This document shows, piece after piece, positions 17,740-24,186 of a DNA stretch of 33,086 nt. Below the pieces are notes generated by a model. That model did not search any database. It had not been told where the DNA came from and was given only the letters and a program-made list of their open reading frames with translations. A program made the translations under genes and the position numbers. Position 1 is the first letter of the stretch. Every line of letters begins with the position of its first letter. Source of the DNA: an uncultured Akkermansia sp. (GTDB lineage Bacteria > Verrucomicrobiota > Verrucomicrobiia > Verrucomicrobiales > Akkermansiaceae); contig CANQBZ010000024.1 in the NCBI GenBank assembly GCA_947589295.1, forward strand, positions 1-33,086. Direction: 5' to 3'.

Positions 17740-17758
17740 ATCTCTTTTGAAAAGAGAT
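17740..17758 (+). repeat. Palindrome copy 3, 57 bp beyond the ftsK stop codon
   Basis: This 19-mer is identical to copy 2 and in the same orientation. It lies just downstream of ftsK and at the far end of the intergenic region from the giant gene. No U-tract follows on the minus strand within a few bases, so it does not look like the ftsK terminator. Confidence 0.85.
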
Positions 17759-17815
17759 GAACGGGCGGTGGAACAATGAGCGTTCAGCGTTCCCGATCGA
17801 GAGGGGAAGCGAGGT

Positions 17816-20500
17816 TTAAGGCCGATCAATAAGGACCTCACGAGGTCTGTTTGCCCCGCCTGCAGGGGAAATGACCCCGCGTTCTTCCATCATATCAATG
17901 ATCTTGGCAGCTTTGCCGTAGCCAATGGAGAAGCGGCGTTGGAGGAGGGAAGTGCTGGCTTTGCGCTCGGTGATGACGAGATTCAAGCAGCGCGTGTAAA
18001 GTTCCTCGTCATCGGAGGAAGAGCCGGAGGAAGCGGCTTTGGAAGAGGATTGGGGGGTATCGACCTCGGCGTTGTTGATGGCATCGGCGGCGCTTTGCAC
18101 AAAGTTTTGCCGGGCGTGAGAGGCGCAGTGATGGATGATGGAAGCGATTTCTGCATCCGAGACAAAAGCGCCCTGAGCGCGGGCCATCTTGCTGGGGCCG
18201 CCGGGCGGCAGGAAGAGCAGGTCTCCCTTGCCCAATAAATTTTCCGCGCCGCCCTCATCCAGGATCACGCGCGAGTCCAGCTGGCTGGAGACCTTCAGCG
18301 CGATACGGGAGGGCAGATTTGTCTTGATGATACCGGTGACCACTTGAGCGCGCGGAGACTGAGTGGCAACAATGAGATGCAGACCTGCAGCGCGCGCCTT
18401 TTGAGTGAGACGTCCGATGTAGATCTCCAAGTCCTGTTTCACCTGCATCATGAGGTCGGCCAACTCGTCAATCACGATAACGATATAGGGGAGGTGAGCG
18501 GGGATCGAGGCATCGTCCTCGAAGTCCAGCTCCTCCTGCTCATCCTCGGGGGGTAGATCGGCTCCCTGAGATTGCTCCACATCGCGCACAATGGCATCGG
18601 CGGCGTCCGGATTCTCCCGGCGGTCTGCCTCCTCCTCACCGGCATCCACCGGCTGAGCATCGGGGGGCAGATTGTTGTAGTCCTCCAAGTTGCGCACGCC
18701 CATTTTGCTGAAGAGCTTGTAGCGGTGTTCCATTTCATTGACGGCCCAGCGCAACGCGCCGATCACTCGCGTGGGATCGGTGACAACCGGCACAGCGAGG
18801 TGCGGCAGTTTCTTGTAGGGCTGCATTTCGACCACCTTGGGGTCCACAAGCACCAGCCGCAGCTCGTCCGGACGGAATTTATAGAGGAACGAGACGAGCA
18901 TGCTGTTGATGCAAACTGATTTTCCGGAACCGGTGGACCCAGCGACAAGCACGTGCGGCATGGCGGCCAGGTCGCCGATGACAGGGTGGCCGTAGACATC
19001 CTTGCCGAGCGCCACAGGAATGCGCAGCTTCGGGTTGTGGAATTCGGGCGATTGCAGCAGCTCGCGCAGGTACACCGGCTCCTTCTCGAAGTTCTCCAGC
19101 TCCACTCCCACGGTCGATTTACCGGGTATCGGCGCGAGAATGTTCACGGATGCGCTCTTCGTGACGGCCATGATATCCTTGCTCTTCCCGGCCACCGCCT
19201 TCACCGACTGTCCACGGGGCACAGAAAACTCGTAGCGTGTCACACTCGGTCCGCGGGTGATGTCCCCCGGCTGCACGGGGATGTTGAAGGCCTCCAGCGT
19301 ATCCATGATGACAGCCTGGGTCTTGTAGGTCTCTTCTCTCGCGCGGTCGCGCACGGCCTCCGGCACCGGCTCGTACTTCAGCAAATCATACGACGGAAGC
19401 GGGTAGGTGTCCGCGCCGGGCTGAGGGGTGCGAGCCGAAGCTTTGGCGGGGCGAGCGGGAGCAGACGCTTTCCTAGGCGCCTTGGGGGGCGGAGACACCG
19501 AAACGCCAAAATGCTTCTCAATGGAGCGGGCAGTGTGCTCATTGATGGGAATGCCGCCGTCCGCTTCCGGTTCCCGGTCGGGCGGCGGCGAAGTGTTGCT
19601 GAAGCGCCGCGGCGGGTCATTCTCATCGGCATCGTTCAAATCCAGCAAATTGCCGCCACGAGCAGGACGCAATGGCGCGCTGCGACGCGGAGCAGCCGCA
19701 GGCAATGAGACGCCCCGGGCAGGCGGCGAAGGTTCCTGAGCGGGGGAGGAAGGCGCAGGCAACAGAGCCTGCGTTGCGTTTTCAGTCGGCGCCGACTGCG
19801 CGTCCTCTACGTCCTCCACGCGCCACGATGAAGCTTCTTTCCGGCGCAGCTCGCGGGCGAGGCGCCGCTTCTCGCGCCAGCGGGCAATCCAAGCGCTCCA
19901 TTCCCGCCTTTCGGTTCTGTAAAGGGCGGTCGGCGTGAGCCGCGCCAGGTAAATGAGGGCCACCGCATGCACCACGATGAGTAGCTCGAGCGCCCAATAA
20001 ATGCCCATGACGGGTTCCAGGACACAGGAGCCGCCCAGATAACCGACCCAACCGCCCGTACTACGCAGGCCAAGTTGCTGAGTCCAGCCGCCGAATAACC
20101 ATGGCTGCACAGACAGAGCCCAGCACGACGAAAAGAGCATGACGACCAAGGCATTCCATTGTCCCCGGCGCTTTGCCGCTGGGTAAAGCATCATGCCCCA
20201 GGCGGGCACCTGCAACAGGACGGCTCCGTACAACGCCGCCGCTCCCAACAGCCAATAAAGAAGAGCGGCAGTGTAGAGACCCACGCTGCCCAGCCAGTTG
20301 CTGCACCCCTGCCGCACAGCCTGCCCCGCCGGTCGCAGCGCATCCCAGCCCACCTCGGCAGGCTGGTAGGTGAGCAGCGCCAAGAAGAGCAGAACCCCCG
20401 CCAGCGCGAGGGCGCCGCCGGCTACCCGCAGCTGCCAGACGGCTCGGGGAGGCTCCGCGTCCCATGGGTCGGACTGCCCGCTATCCATCCGCTCGATCAT
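17816..20500 (-). CDS. ftsK: DNA translocase FtsK/SpoIIIE
   Basis: This 894-residue septal DNA pump moves chromosome ends through the closing septum and activates XerCD recombination at dif. About four hydrophobic segments lie in residues 25-185. A proline/alanine-rich linker follows to about 360, then the alpha/beta motor. Walker A is GSTGSGKS (521-528, Lys527) and Walker B is IVIDELADL (Asp678-Glu679). A winged-helix gamma domain closes the protein (about 830-890; RRFSIGYGKAAKIIDMMEERG), the part that reads polar KOPS-type sequences. An acidic insertion (about 616-664, 21 Asp/Glu) sits just before Walker B and is longer than in E. coli. The linker is shorter than in E. coli FtsK, nearer the SpoIIIE-like size. 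It is transcribed alone, divergently from fabF. Confidence 0.96.
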   Translation of the reverse strand: MIERMDSGQSDPWDAEPPRAVWQLRVAGGALALAGVLLFLALLTYQPAEVGWDALRPAGQAVRQGCSNWLGSVGLYTAALLYWLLGAAALYGAVLLQVPAWGMMLYPAAKRRGQWNALVVMLFSSCWALSVQPWLFGGWTQQLGLRSTGGWVGYLGGSCVLEPVMGIYWALELLIVVHAVALIYLARLTPTALYRTERREWSAWIARWREKRRLARELRRKEASSWRVEDVEDAQSAPTENATQALLPAPSSPAQEPSPPARGVSLPAAAPRRSAPLRPARGGNLLDLNDADENDPPRRFSNTSPPPDREPEADGGIPINEHTARSIEKHFGVSVSPPPKAPRKASAPARPAKASARTPQPGADTYPLPSYDLLKYEPVPEAVRDRAREETYKTQAVIMDTLEAFNIPVQPGDITRGPSVTRYEFSVPRGQSVKAVAGKSKDIMAVTKSASVNILAPIPGKSTVGVELENFEKEPVYLRELLQSPEFHNPKLRIPVALGKDVYGHPVIGDLAAMPHVLVAGSTGSGKSVCINSMLVSFLYKFRPDELRLVLVDPKVVEMQPYKKLPHLAVPVVTDPTRVIGALRWAVNEMEHRYKLFSKMGVRNLEDYNNLPPDAQPVDAGEEEADRRENPDAADAIVRDVEQSQGADLPPEDEQEELDFEDDASIPAHLPYIVIVIDELADLMMQVKQDLEIYIGRLTQKARAAGLHLIVATQSPRAQVVTGIIKTNLPSRIALKVSSQLDSRVILDEGGAENLLGKGDLLFLPPGGPSKMARAQGAFVSDAEIASIIHHCASHARQNFVQSAADAINNAEVDTPQSSSKAASSGSSSDDEELYTRCLNLVITERKASTSLLQRRFSIGYGKAAKIIDMMEERGVISPAGGANRPREVLIDRP

Positions 20501-20519
20501 AGCTCATATATTGCGGAGG

Positions 20520-20548
20520 ATGATACGCCGGTTTCGCCGCTTTTTCAA
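20520..20548 (-). promoter_or_regulatory. Promoter of ftsK
   Basis: On the minus strand TTGAAA (20543-20548) and TATCAT (20520-20525) are separated by 17 bases. The -10 ends 19 bp before the ftsK ATG, giving a leader of about 12-13 nt. Confidence 0.6.
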
Positions 20549-20775
20549 GCCTAATCACCCACCAGTGTTCATACGCAAGGGGTAACGGATTTCATGGACG
20601 ATGCGGAGGTGTGTGCTGCGCGCGGAGCCGCGGGACGACAATCTGAAGGGATGGACCCAAGGTGCGGGTTTGTCGCTTCGGAAGGCTGCCAAGTCGGGCA
20701 AAAGCGCCCGCCGGGCGGGGAGACTCCGTCGATCCATTGGTCCCCGATACGCGGAAGCGCCCATGTAAGTTTTGC
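20549..20775. other. GC-rich intergenic region, no gene recognised
   Basis: Between the divergent ftsK and fabF promoters lies about 225 bp that is GC-rich at 20595-20770, with short self-complementary runs such as GGGC..GCCC and CGCCC..GGGCG. That is far more than a promoter region needs. I compared it by eye with SRP RNA, 6S RNA and RNase P RNA landmarks and found no match. A minus-strand open stretch (20555-20794) has no family features. Confidence 0.5.
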
Positions 20776-20804
20776 TTGACTTTAGTTGGGCCATGGGCTA
20801 CCGT
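20776..20804 (+). promoter_or_regulatory. Promoter of the fabF operon
   Basis: TTGACT (20776-20781) and TACCGT (20799-20804) are 17 bases apart. The -10 ends 11 bp before the fabF ATG, so the leader is about 5 nt and the transcript is close to leaderless. Confidence 0.55.
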
Positions 20805-20815
20805 AGGGGCGTACC

Positions 20816-22072
20816 ATGAAAGACCGACGAATTGTCATCACAGGCATCGGCGCCCTCTCCCCACTCGGCAACAGCGCCGCCGATACATGGGAGGCCATGA
20901 AGAACGGGGTATGCGGCATCGGTCGCATTGAGAGCTTGGAAGGAGTGGAAAACTTTCCTGTTCAAATTGCCGGTGAGGTCAAGGGCTTTGACCCGACCCC
21001 CTACTTTGTGAAAGACCCGAAAGCCGTGCGGCGCTGCGACCGCTTTGAGCAACTCGCCATGGCGGCCACCGTGATGGCCATGGAGGATGCCGCGCTCGAC
21101 CCCGAAAAGGTGGATCGCAACCGCGTGGGCGTGATGATCGGGTCGGGCATCGGCGGCTTGGGTATCCATGGGCAGAACTGCGAGTTGCTCATCAAATCCG
21201 GGATGCGCCGCGTCTCCCCTTTCTGCATCCCCTACATGATCACCAATATGGCCAGTGGCATGGTGAGCATCGAGTTCAGCTTCGGCGGCCCCAACATGAG
21301 CATCTCAACGGCCTGCGCCACTTCCAATCACTCCATCGGCGAGGCTTGGCGCATCATGAAGTTCGGGGATGCGGACGTGATGATCTGCGGCGGAGCGGAA
21401 GCTTCCATCCTTCCCATCGGCATTGCCGGGTTTGCCAACATGAAAGCCCTCTCGACCCGCAATGACGACCCCTCCACGGCCTCCCGCCCCTACGATATTG
21501 ATCGCGATGGTTTTGTGATGGGCGAGGGCGCAGGGGTGATCGTGCTGGAAACGTTGGAGCACGCGCAGGCACGCGGGGCACGCATCCTGGCGGAGCTGGT
21601 GGGCTACGGACTGAGCGCGGACGGCTACCACCTGACATCCCCCATGCCGGAAGGCGAGGGGGCGGCCCGCTGCATGCAAATGGCGTTGGATCACGCCGGA
21701 CTGCGCCCGCAAGACGTCGACTACGTGAACACACACGGAACTTCTACGCACTTGGGAGACATTTGCGAGGTGAAAGCCATCAAGCAAACCTTCGGCGACT
21801 ACGCCAAAAACGGTCTCGTGGTGAGCTCAACCAAATCCATGACCGGGCACCTGTTGGGCGCTGCCGGCGGTATTGAGCTGCTCGCCTGCGTGATGGCGAT
21901 TCGCGACAACTTCATCCCGCCGACGATCAATGTCTTCAATCAAGACCCGGAATGCGACTTGGACGTCTGCGCCAACTCCGGTCGCAGCCATGCCGTCCAG
22001 GTCGCGCTCAGCAACTCCTTTGGCTTTGGCGGCCATAATGCCTCGCTCATTGTCAAACGCTTTGCCGACTGA
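20816..22072 (+). CDS. fabF: Beta-ketoacyl-ACP synthase II
   Basis: 418 residues. It condenses malonyl-ACP with growing acyl-ACP in type II fatty acid elongation in the cytoplasm. The thiolase-fold active site is complete: Cys167 in STACATSNH, His307 in NTHGTSTHLGD and His345 in MTGHLLGAAGG, matching the E. coli Cys163/His303/His340 triad with small offsets. The C-terminal SFGFGGHNASL loop is also present. Length is as expected for FabF. The ATG at 20816 is favoured by the KDRRIVITGIGALSPLG N-terminus and the promoter 11 bp upstream. acpP, often adjacent to fabF, is not nearby. It is first in an operon with a small membrane protein and recR. Confidence 0.96.
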   Translation: MKDRRIVITGIGALSPLGNSAADTWEAMKNGVCGIGRIESLEGVENFPVQIAGEVKGFDPTPYFVKDPKAVRRCDRFEQLAMAATVMAMEDAALDPEKVDRNRVGVMIGSGIGGLGIHGQNCELLIKSGMRRVSPFCIPYMITNMASGMVSIEFSFGGPNMSISTACATSNHSIGEAWRIMKFGDADVMICGGAEASILPIGIAGFANMKALSTRNDDPSTASRPYDIDRDGFVMGEGAGVIVLETLEHAQARGARILAELVGYGLSADGYHLTSPMPEGEGAARCMQMALDHAGLRPQDVDYVNTHGTSTHLGDICEVKAIKQTFGDYAKNGLVVSSTKSMTGHLLGAAGGIELLACVMAIRDNFIPPTINVFNQDPECDLDVCANSGRSHAVQVALSNSFGFGGHNASLIVKRFAD

Positions 22073-22109
22073 ACTCTTGGAGCATTCGCGCCTCCTGTTT
22101 CCCCTGCCC

Positions 22110-22589
22110 ATGCTGCACCGTCTTTCCACAGCCCTGCGCCTCCAACTGGAAGCCTTGGTGCGGCGTGGAGCGCAAGATGGTTTTATGCTGCGCTGGGCCA
22201 TCCTGAGCTTCGGCGTCTTGGCGGGGATTGTGGCGCTGCAAGCCTGCCGGGCTTTCCGGTTTCTGGATGAAGCGCAGCTGGTGGTTCTGGCCGGGCACCC
22301 ATTCTACCTGAGTGCGCAGGATGCCCAAGTTTCCCTGCTTTCGCCGGCCGGACAGTTCGGGCTCTGTGTGGTTGTTACGCTCTACTTTGGCGGCGTGCTC
22401 ATGATGCAAAAGCGCTTGGGACGACGCAGCCACATCTGCCTGCTGGCCGCAGTTGTCTTTGCCCTGCCGGGGCTGCTGTGCGTGCTTTGGCACGGCGTAC
22501 TCTACGTGGGCCAGGCGCTGACCTGCATCCTGCTGCTCTGGGTAATTCTCGTGCCCGTTTCTGCCTGCTTTCGCCACCGCCGCTCATGA
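22110..22589 (+). CDS. Small four-helix membrane protein of unknown function
   Basis: 159 residues with four likely membrane segments at about 27-46, 83-99, 108-127 and 131-153. Between the first two lies a polar stretch of about 35 residues (RFLDEAQLVVLAGHPFYLS...). The C-terminus is basic (RHRRS). I do not recognise the family. It begins 37 bp after the fabF stop, and its TGA overlaps the recR ATG by four bases, so it is probably translationally coupled to recR. The ATG at 22110 is the simplest start; an in-frame TTG at 22077 or an ATG inside fabF (22038) are alternatives. Membrane location is inferred from hydrophobicity only. Confidence 0.7.
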   Translation: MLHRLSTALRLQLEALVRRGAQDGFMLRWAILSFGVLAGIVALQACRAFRFLDEAQLVVLAGHPFYLSAQDAQVSLLSPAGQFGLCVVVTLYFGGVLMMQKRLGRRSHICLLAAVVFALPGLLCVLWHGVLYVGQALTCILLLWVILVPVSACFRHRRS

Positions 22590-23197
22590 ACCCGCAGGAC
22601 TACCCGCCCGATGTGCGCGAGCTCATCGATAGCCTCACCCGCATGCCCGGCACCGGTCGACGCACGGCGGAGCGACTGGCTCTCTGGTTCTTGCTGCGCG
22701 CCGGGGAGGATGCCGCGCGCATCGCCCAAGCTATCTCGCGCGCCGTGGAAAACACCGGCACCTGCCCCAACTGCGGCTTCTTTGCGAAACGCGGCGAACT
22801 CTGCACCGCCTGCAACGATCCCACCCGCGACGCCTCCACCATCTGCGTTGTCGAGCACGCTACGGATGTGCTGTCCATCGAGCGCAGCGGCTTCTTCCGC
22901 GGACTTTACCATTGCCTGGGTGGCAAAATATCCCCGCTGGATGGGATTCTGCCCGAGCATCTCGCCATTGACCAGCTTGTGCAGCGTGTGAAGGAGCACC
23001 CCAACTGCGAAGTCATTCTGGCCGTGGGCAATGATGTGGAGGGAGAAGCCACGGCTCTCTACCTCACAGACCGACTGACTGATCTTCCTTGCCGCATCTC
23101 ACGCCTTGCGCAAGGTATGCCTGCCGGCGCCGGATTGGCGCAAGCGGATGCCGTCACGGTGATGCGCGCCCTCAACGGTCGGGTAAATCTGCGTTGA
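22586..23197 (+). CDS. recR: Recombination protein RecR
   Basis: 203 residues, close to the family's usual 198-200. RecR forms a DNA-encircling ring and, with RecO and RecF, loads RecA at gaps. Features in order: N-terminal helix-hairpin-helix region (LIDSLTRMPGTGRRTAERLA, residues 13-32), a four-cysteine zinc site (Cys60, Cys63, Cys73, Cys76), a Toprim domain starting ICVVEHATDVLSIE, the signature GGKISPLDGI, and NDVEGEATALYL. The ATG at 22586 gives the expected N-terminus and overlaps the upstream stop as ATGA. It is last in the fabF operon. Confidence 0.95.
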   Translation: MNPQDYPPDVRELIDSLTRMPGTGRRTAERLALWFLLRAGEDAARIAQAISRAVENTGTCPNCGFFAKRGELCTACNDPTRDASTICVVEHATDVLSIERSGFFRGLYHCLGGKISPLDGILPEHLAIDQLVQRVKEHPNCEVILAVGNDVEGEATALYLTDRLTDLPCRISRLAQGMPAGAGLAQADAVTVMRALNGRVNLR

Positions 23198-23212
23198 TTT
23201 TTCTGTTTCATC

Positions 23213-23241
23213 TTGACTCTTTCGCCTCCACACGCTACCCT
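23213..23241 (+). promoter_or_regulatory. Promoter of the DUF362-polyferredoxin unit
   Basis: TTGACT (23213-23218) and TACCCT (23236-23241) are 17 bases apart, between the recR stop and the next ATG at 23251. The -10 ends 9 bp before the ATG, implying an essentially leaderless mRNA. Pairing TTGACT with TAC-starting -10 boxes is shared with the fabF promoter. Confidence 0.5.
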
Positions 23242-23250
23242 GATTATATC

Positions 23251-24186
23251 ATGCAACGCAGAGACTTTATCAAACTCGGTTTTGCCGTAGGCGCCGGATT
23301 TTCGCTGGATACCCTCAGCGGCTTGTTTCCGATCGCCAGCGCCGAAGAATCCGCAGTACCCGCAAAGAAAGATCCCTTGGTGGCCGTGCGGGGTGATGAT
23401 CGTGTAGCCATGCTGTCTGCCGCTCTCATGGTGTTGGGAAGCGGAGGAGGCATGTCCGCCTTTGTCAAACCCGGACAAAGCGTTGTCATCAAGCCCAACT
23501 GCGCATGGGACAAATCCCCGGAATTTTGCGCCAACACGCACCCCTCCCTCGTTGGACACATGGTCAAACTCTGCAAACAAGCGGGAGCTTCCAAGGTGCA
23601 AGTTTTCGACCACGCATGCGACGATTGGCAGCGCACCTACCGCAACAGTGGCATTCAAGCAGCGGTTGAAGCCGCCGGGGGCGAAATGATCAGCGGAGCA
23701 GATGCGGGATTGTACCGTGACCACCCCAACCCGGCCGCCCGCAAGCTCAAGCAGGCTAAAGTTCACTCCGCCATTCTGGATGCAGATGTTTTTATCAACA
23801 TGCCCGTGCTCAAAAACCACGGAGGGGCGCGCATGACTGCCTGCATGAAAAATATGATGGGAATCGTGTGGGATCGCGGGTTTTTCCACAGCCACGATCT
23901 GCACCAATGCATCGCTGACAGCATCCTGCTGCGCAAGCCGGATCTCAACGTCCTGGACGCCTTTTCGCCCATGTTGCGCAATGGTCCCAAGGGCAAAGAT
24001 GAAAATGACCTCATTCAGACACATGCCCTGCTGGTGGGAAAGGATATTGTGGCCATGGATGCCGCAGCCGCCAAACTTCTGGGCTACGAAGACGGTGAGG
24101 TGCGCCATATCGACCTGGCAGCCTCCATGGGATTGGGTGAAAAAGATCTCTCCAAGGTCTTGATTCGCCGTATTTCTCCTTCCTGA
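23251..24186 (+). CDS. DUF362 family protein with Tat-like signal
   Basis: 311 residues. The N-terminus MQRRDFIKLGFAVGAGF carries a twin-arginine RRDFIK motif, a hydrophobic core and a possible cleavage site after IASA (about residue 31), suggesting folded export. The body shows DUF362 (PF04015) landmarks: VVIKPNCAW, the NTHP motif, VINMPVLKNH-like FINMPVLKNHGGARMTAC, MKNMMG and a late AMDAAAAKLLGY. Function in this family is poorly defined; many members are next to or fused with ferredoxin domains. Here the stop overlaps the start of a polyferredoxin by one base (TGATG), so the two very likely act together in envelope redox chemistry. No ferredoxin domain is in this protein itself. Confidence 0.85.
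   Translation: MQRRDFIKLGFAVGAGFSLDTLSGLFPIASAEESAVPAKKDPLVAVRGDDRVAMLSAALMVLGSGGGMSAFVKPGQSVVIKPNCAWDKSPEFCANTHPSLVGHMVKLCKQAGASKVQVFDHACDDWQRTYRNSGIQAAVEAAGGEMISGADAGLYRDHPNPAARKLKQAKVHSAILDADVFINMPVLKNHGGARMTACMKNMMGIVWDRGFFHSHDLHQCIADSILLRKPDLNVLDAFSPMLRNGPKGKDENDLIQTHALLVGKDIVAMDAAAAKLLGYEDGEVRHIDLAASMGLGEKDLSKVLIRRISPS

Larger units (their letters stand above)
17379..17815. other. AT-rich intergenic region between ftsK and the giant gene
   Basis: This 437-bp gap is clearly richer in A and T than its flanks. It contains three palindromes, a possible promoter and several T or A runs. I see no convincing gene. A stop-free stretch at 17572-17841 (minus) overlaps the ftsK end, crosses two palindromes and lacks any recognisable features. 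Confidence 0.8.

Noticed and set aside
17740..17758. Palindrome copy 3 as the ftsK terminator
   Set aside because: Perfect self-complementarity leaves only one central base, the stem is AT-rich, and no U-tract follows on the minus strand; identical copies lie elsewhere in the same gap.
17572..17841. Minus-strand open frame of 89 codons upstream of the giant gene
   Set aside because: It starts inside the ftsK end, reads through two palindromes, and has no recognisable family features.
20590..20775. SRP, 6S or RNase P RNA
   Set aside because: A GGAAGG run looked promising for SRP RNA, but the AGCAGC side of the core loop and other landmarks are missing.
20555..20794. Minus-strand 79-codon frame between ftsK and fabF
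   Set aside because: It overlaps both promoters, is Arg/Ser-rich in a GC-rich stretch, and shows no domain.
23059..24108. Minus-strand frame of 349 codons
   Set aside because: It is antisense to recR and the DUF362 gene, whose motifs are clear.
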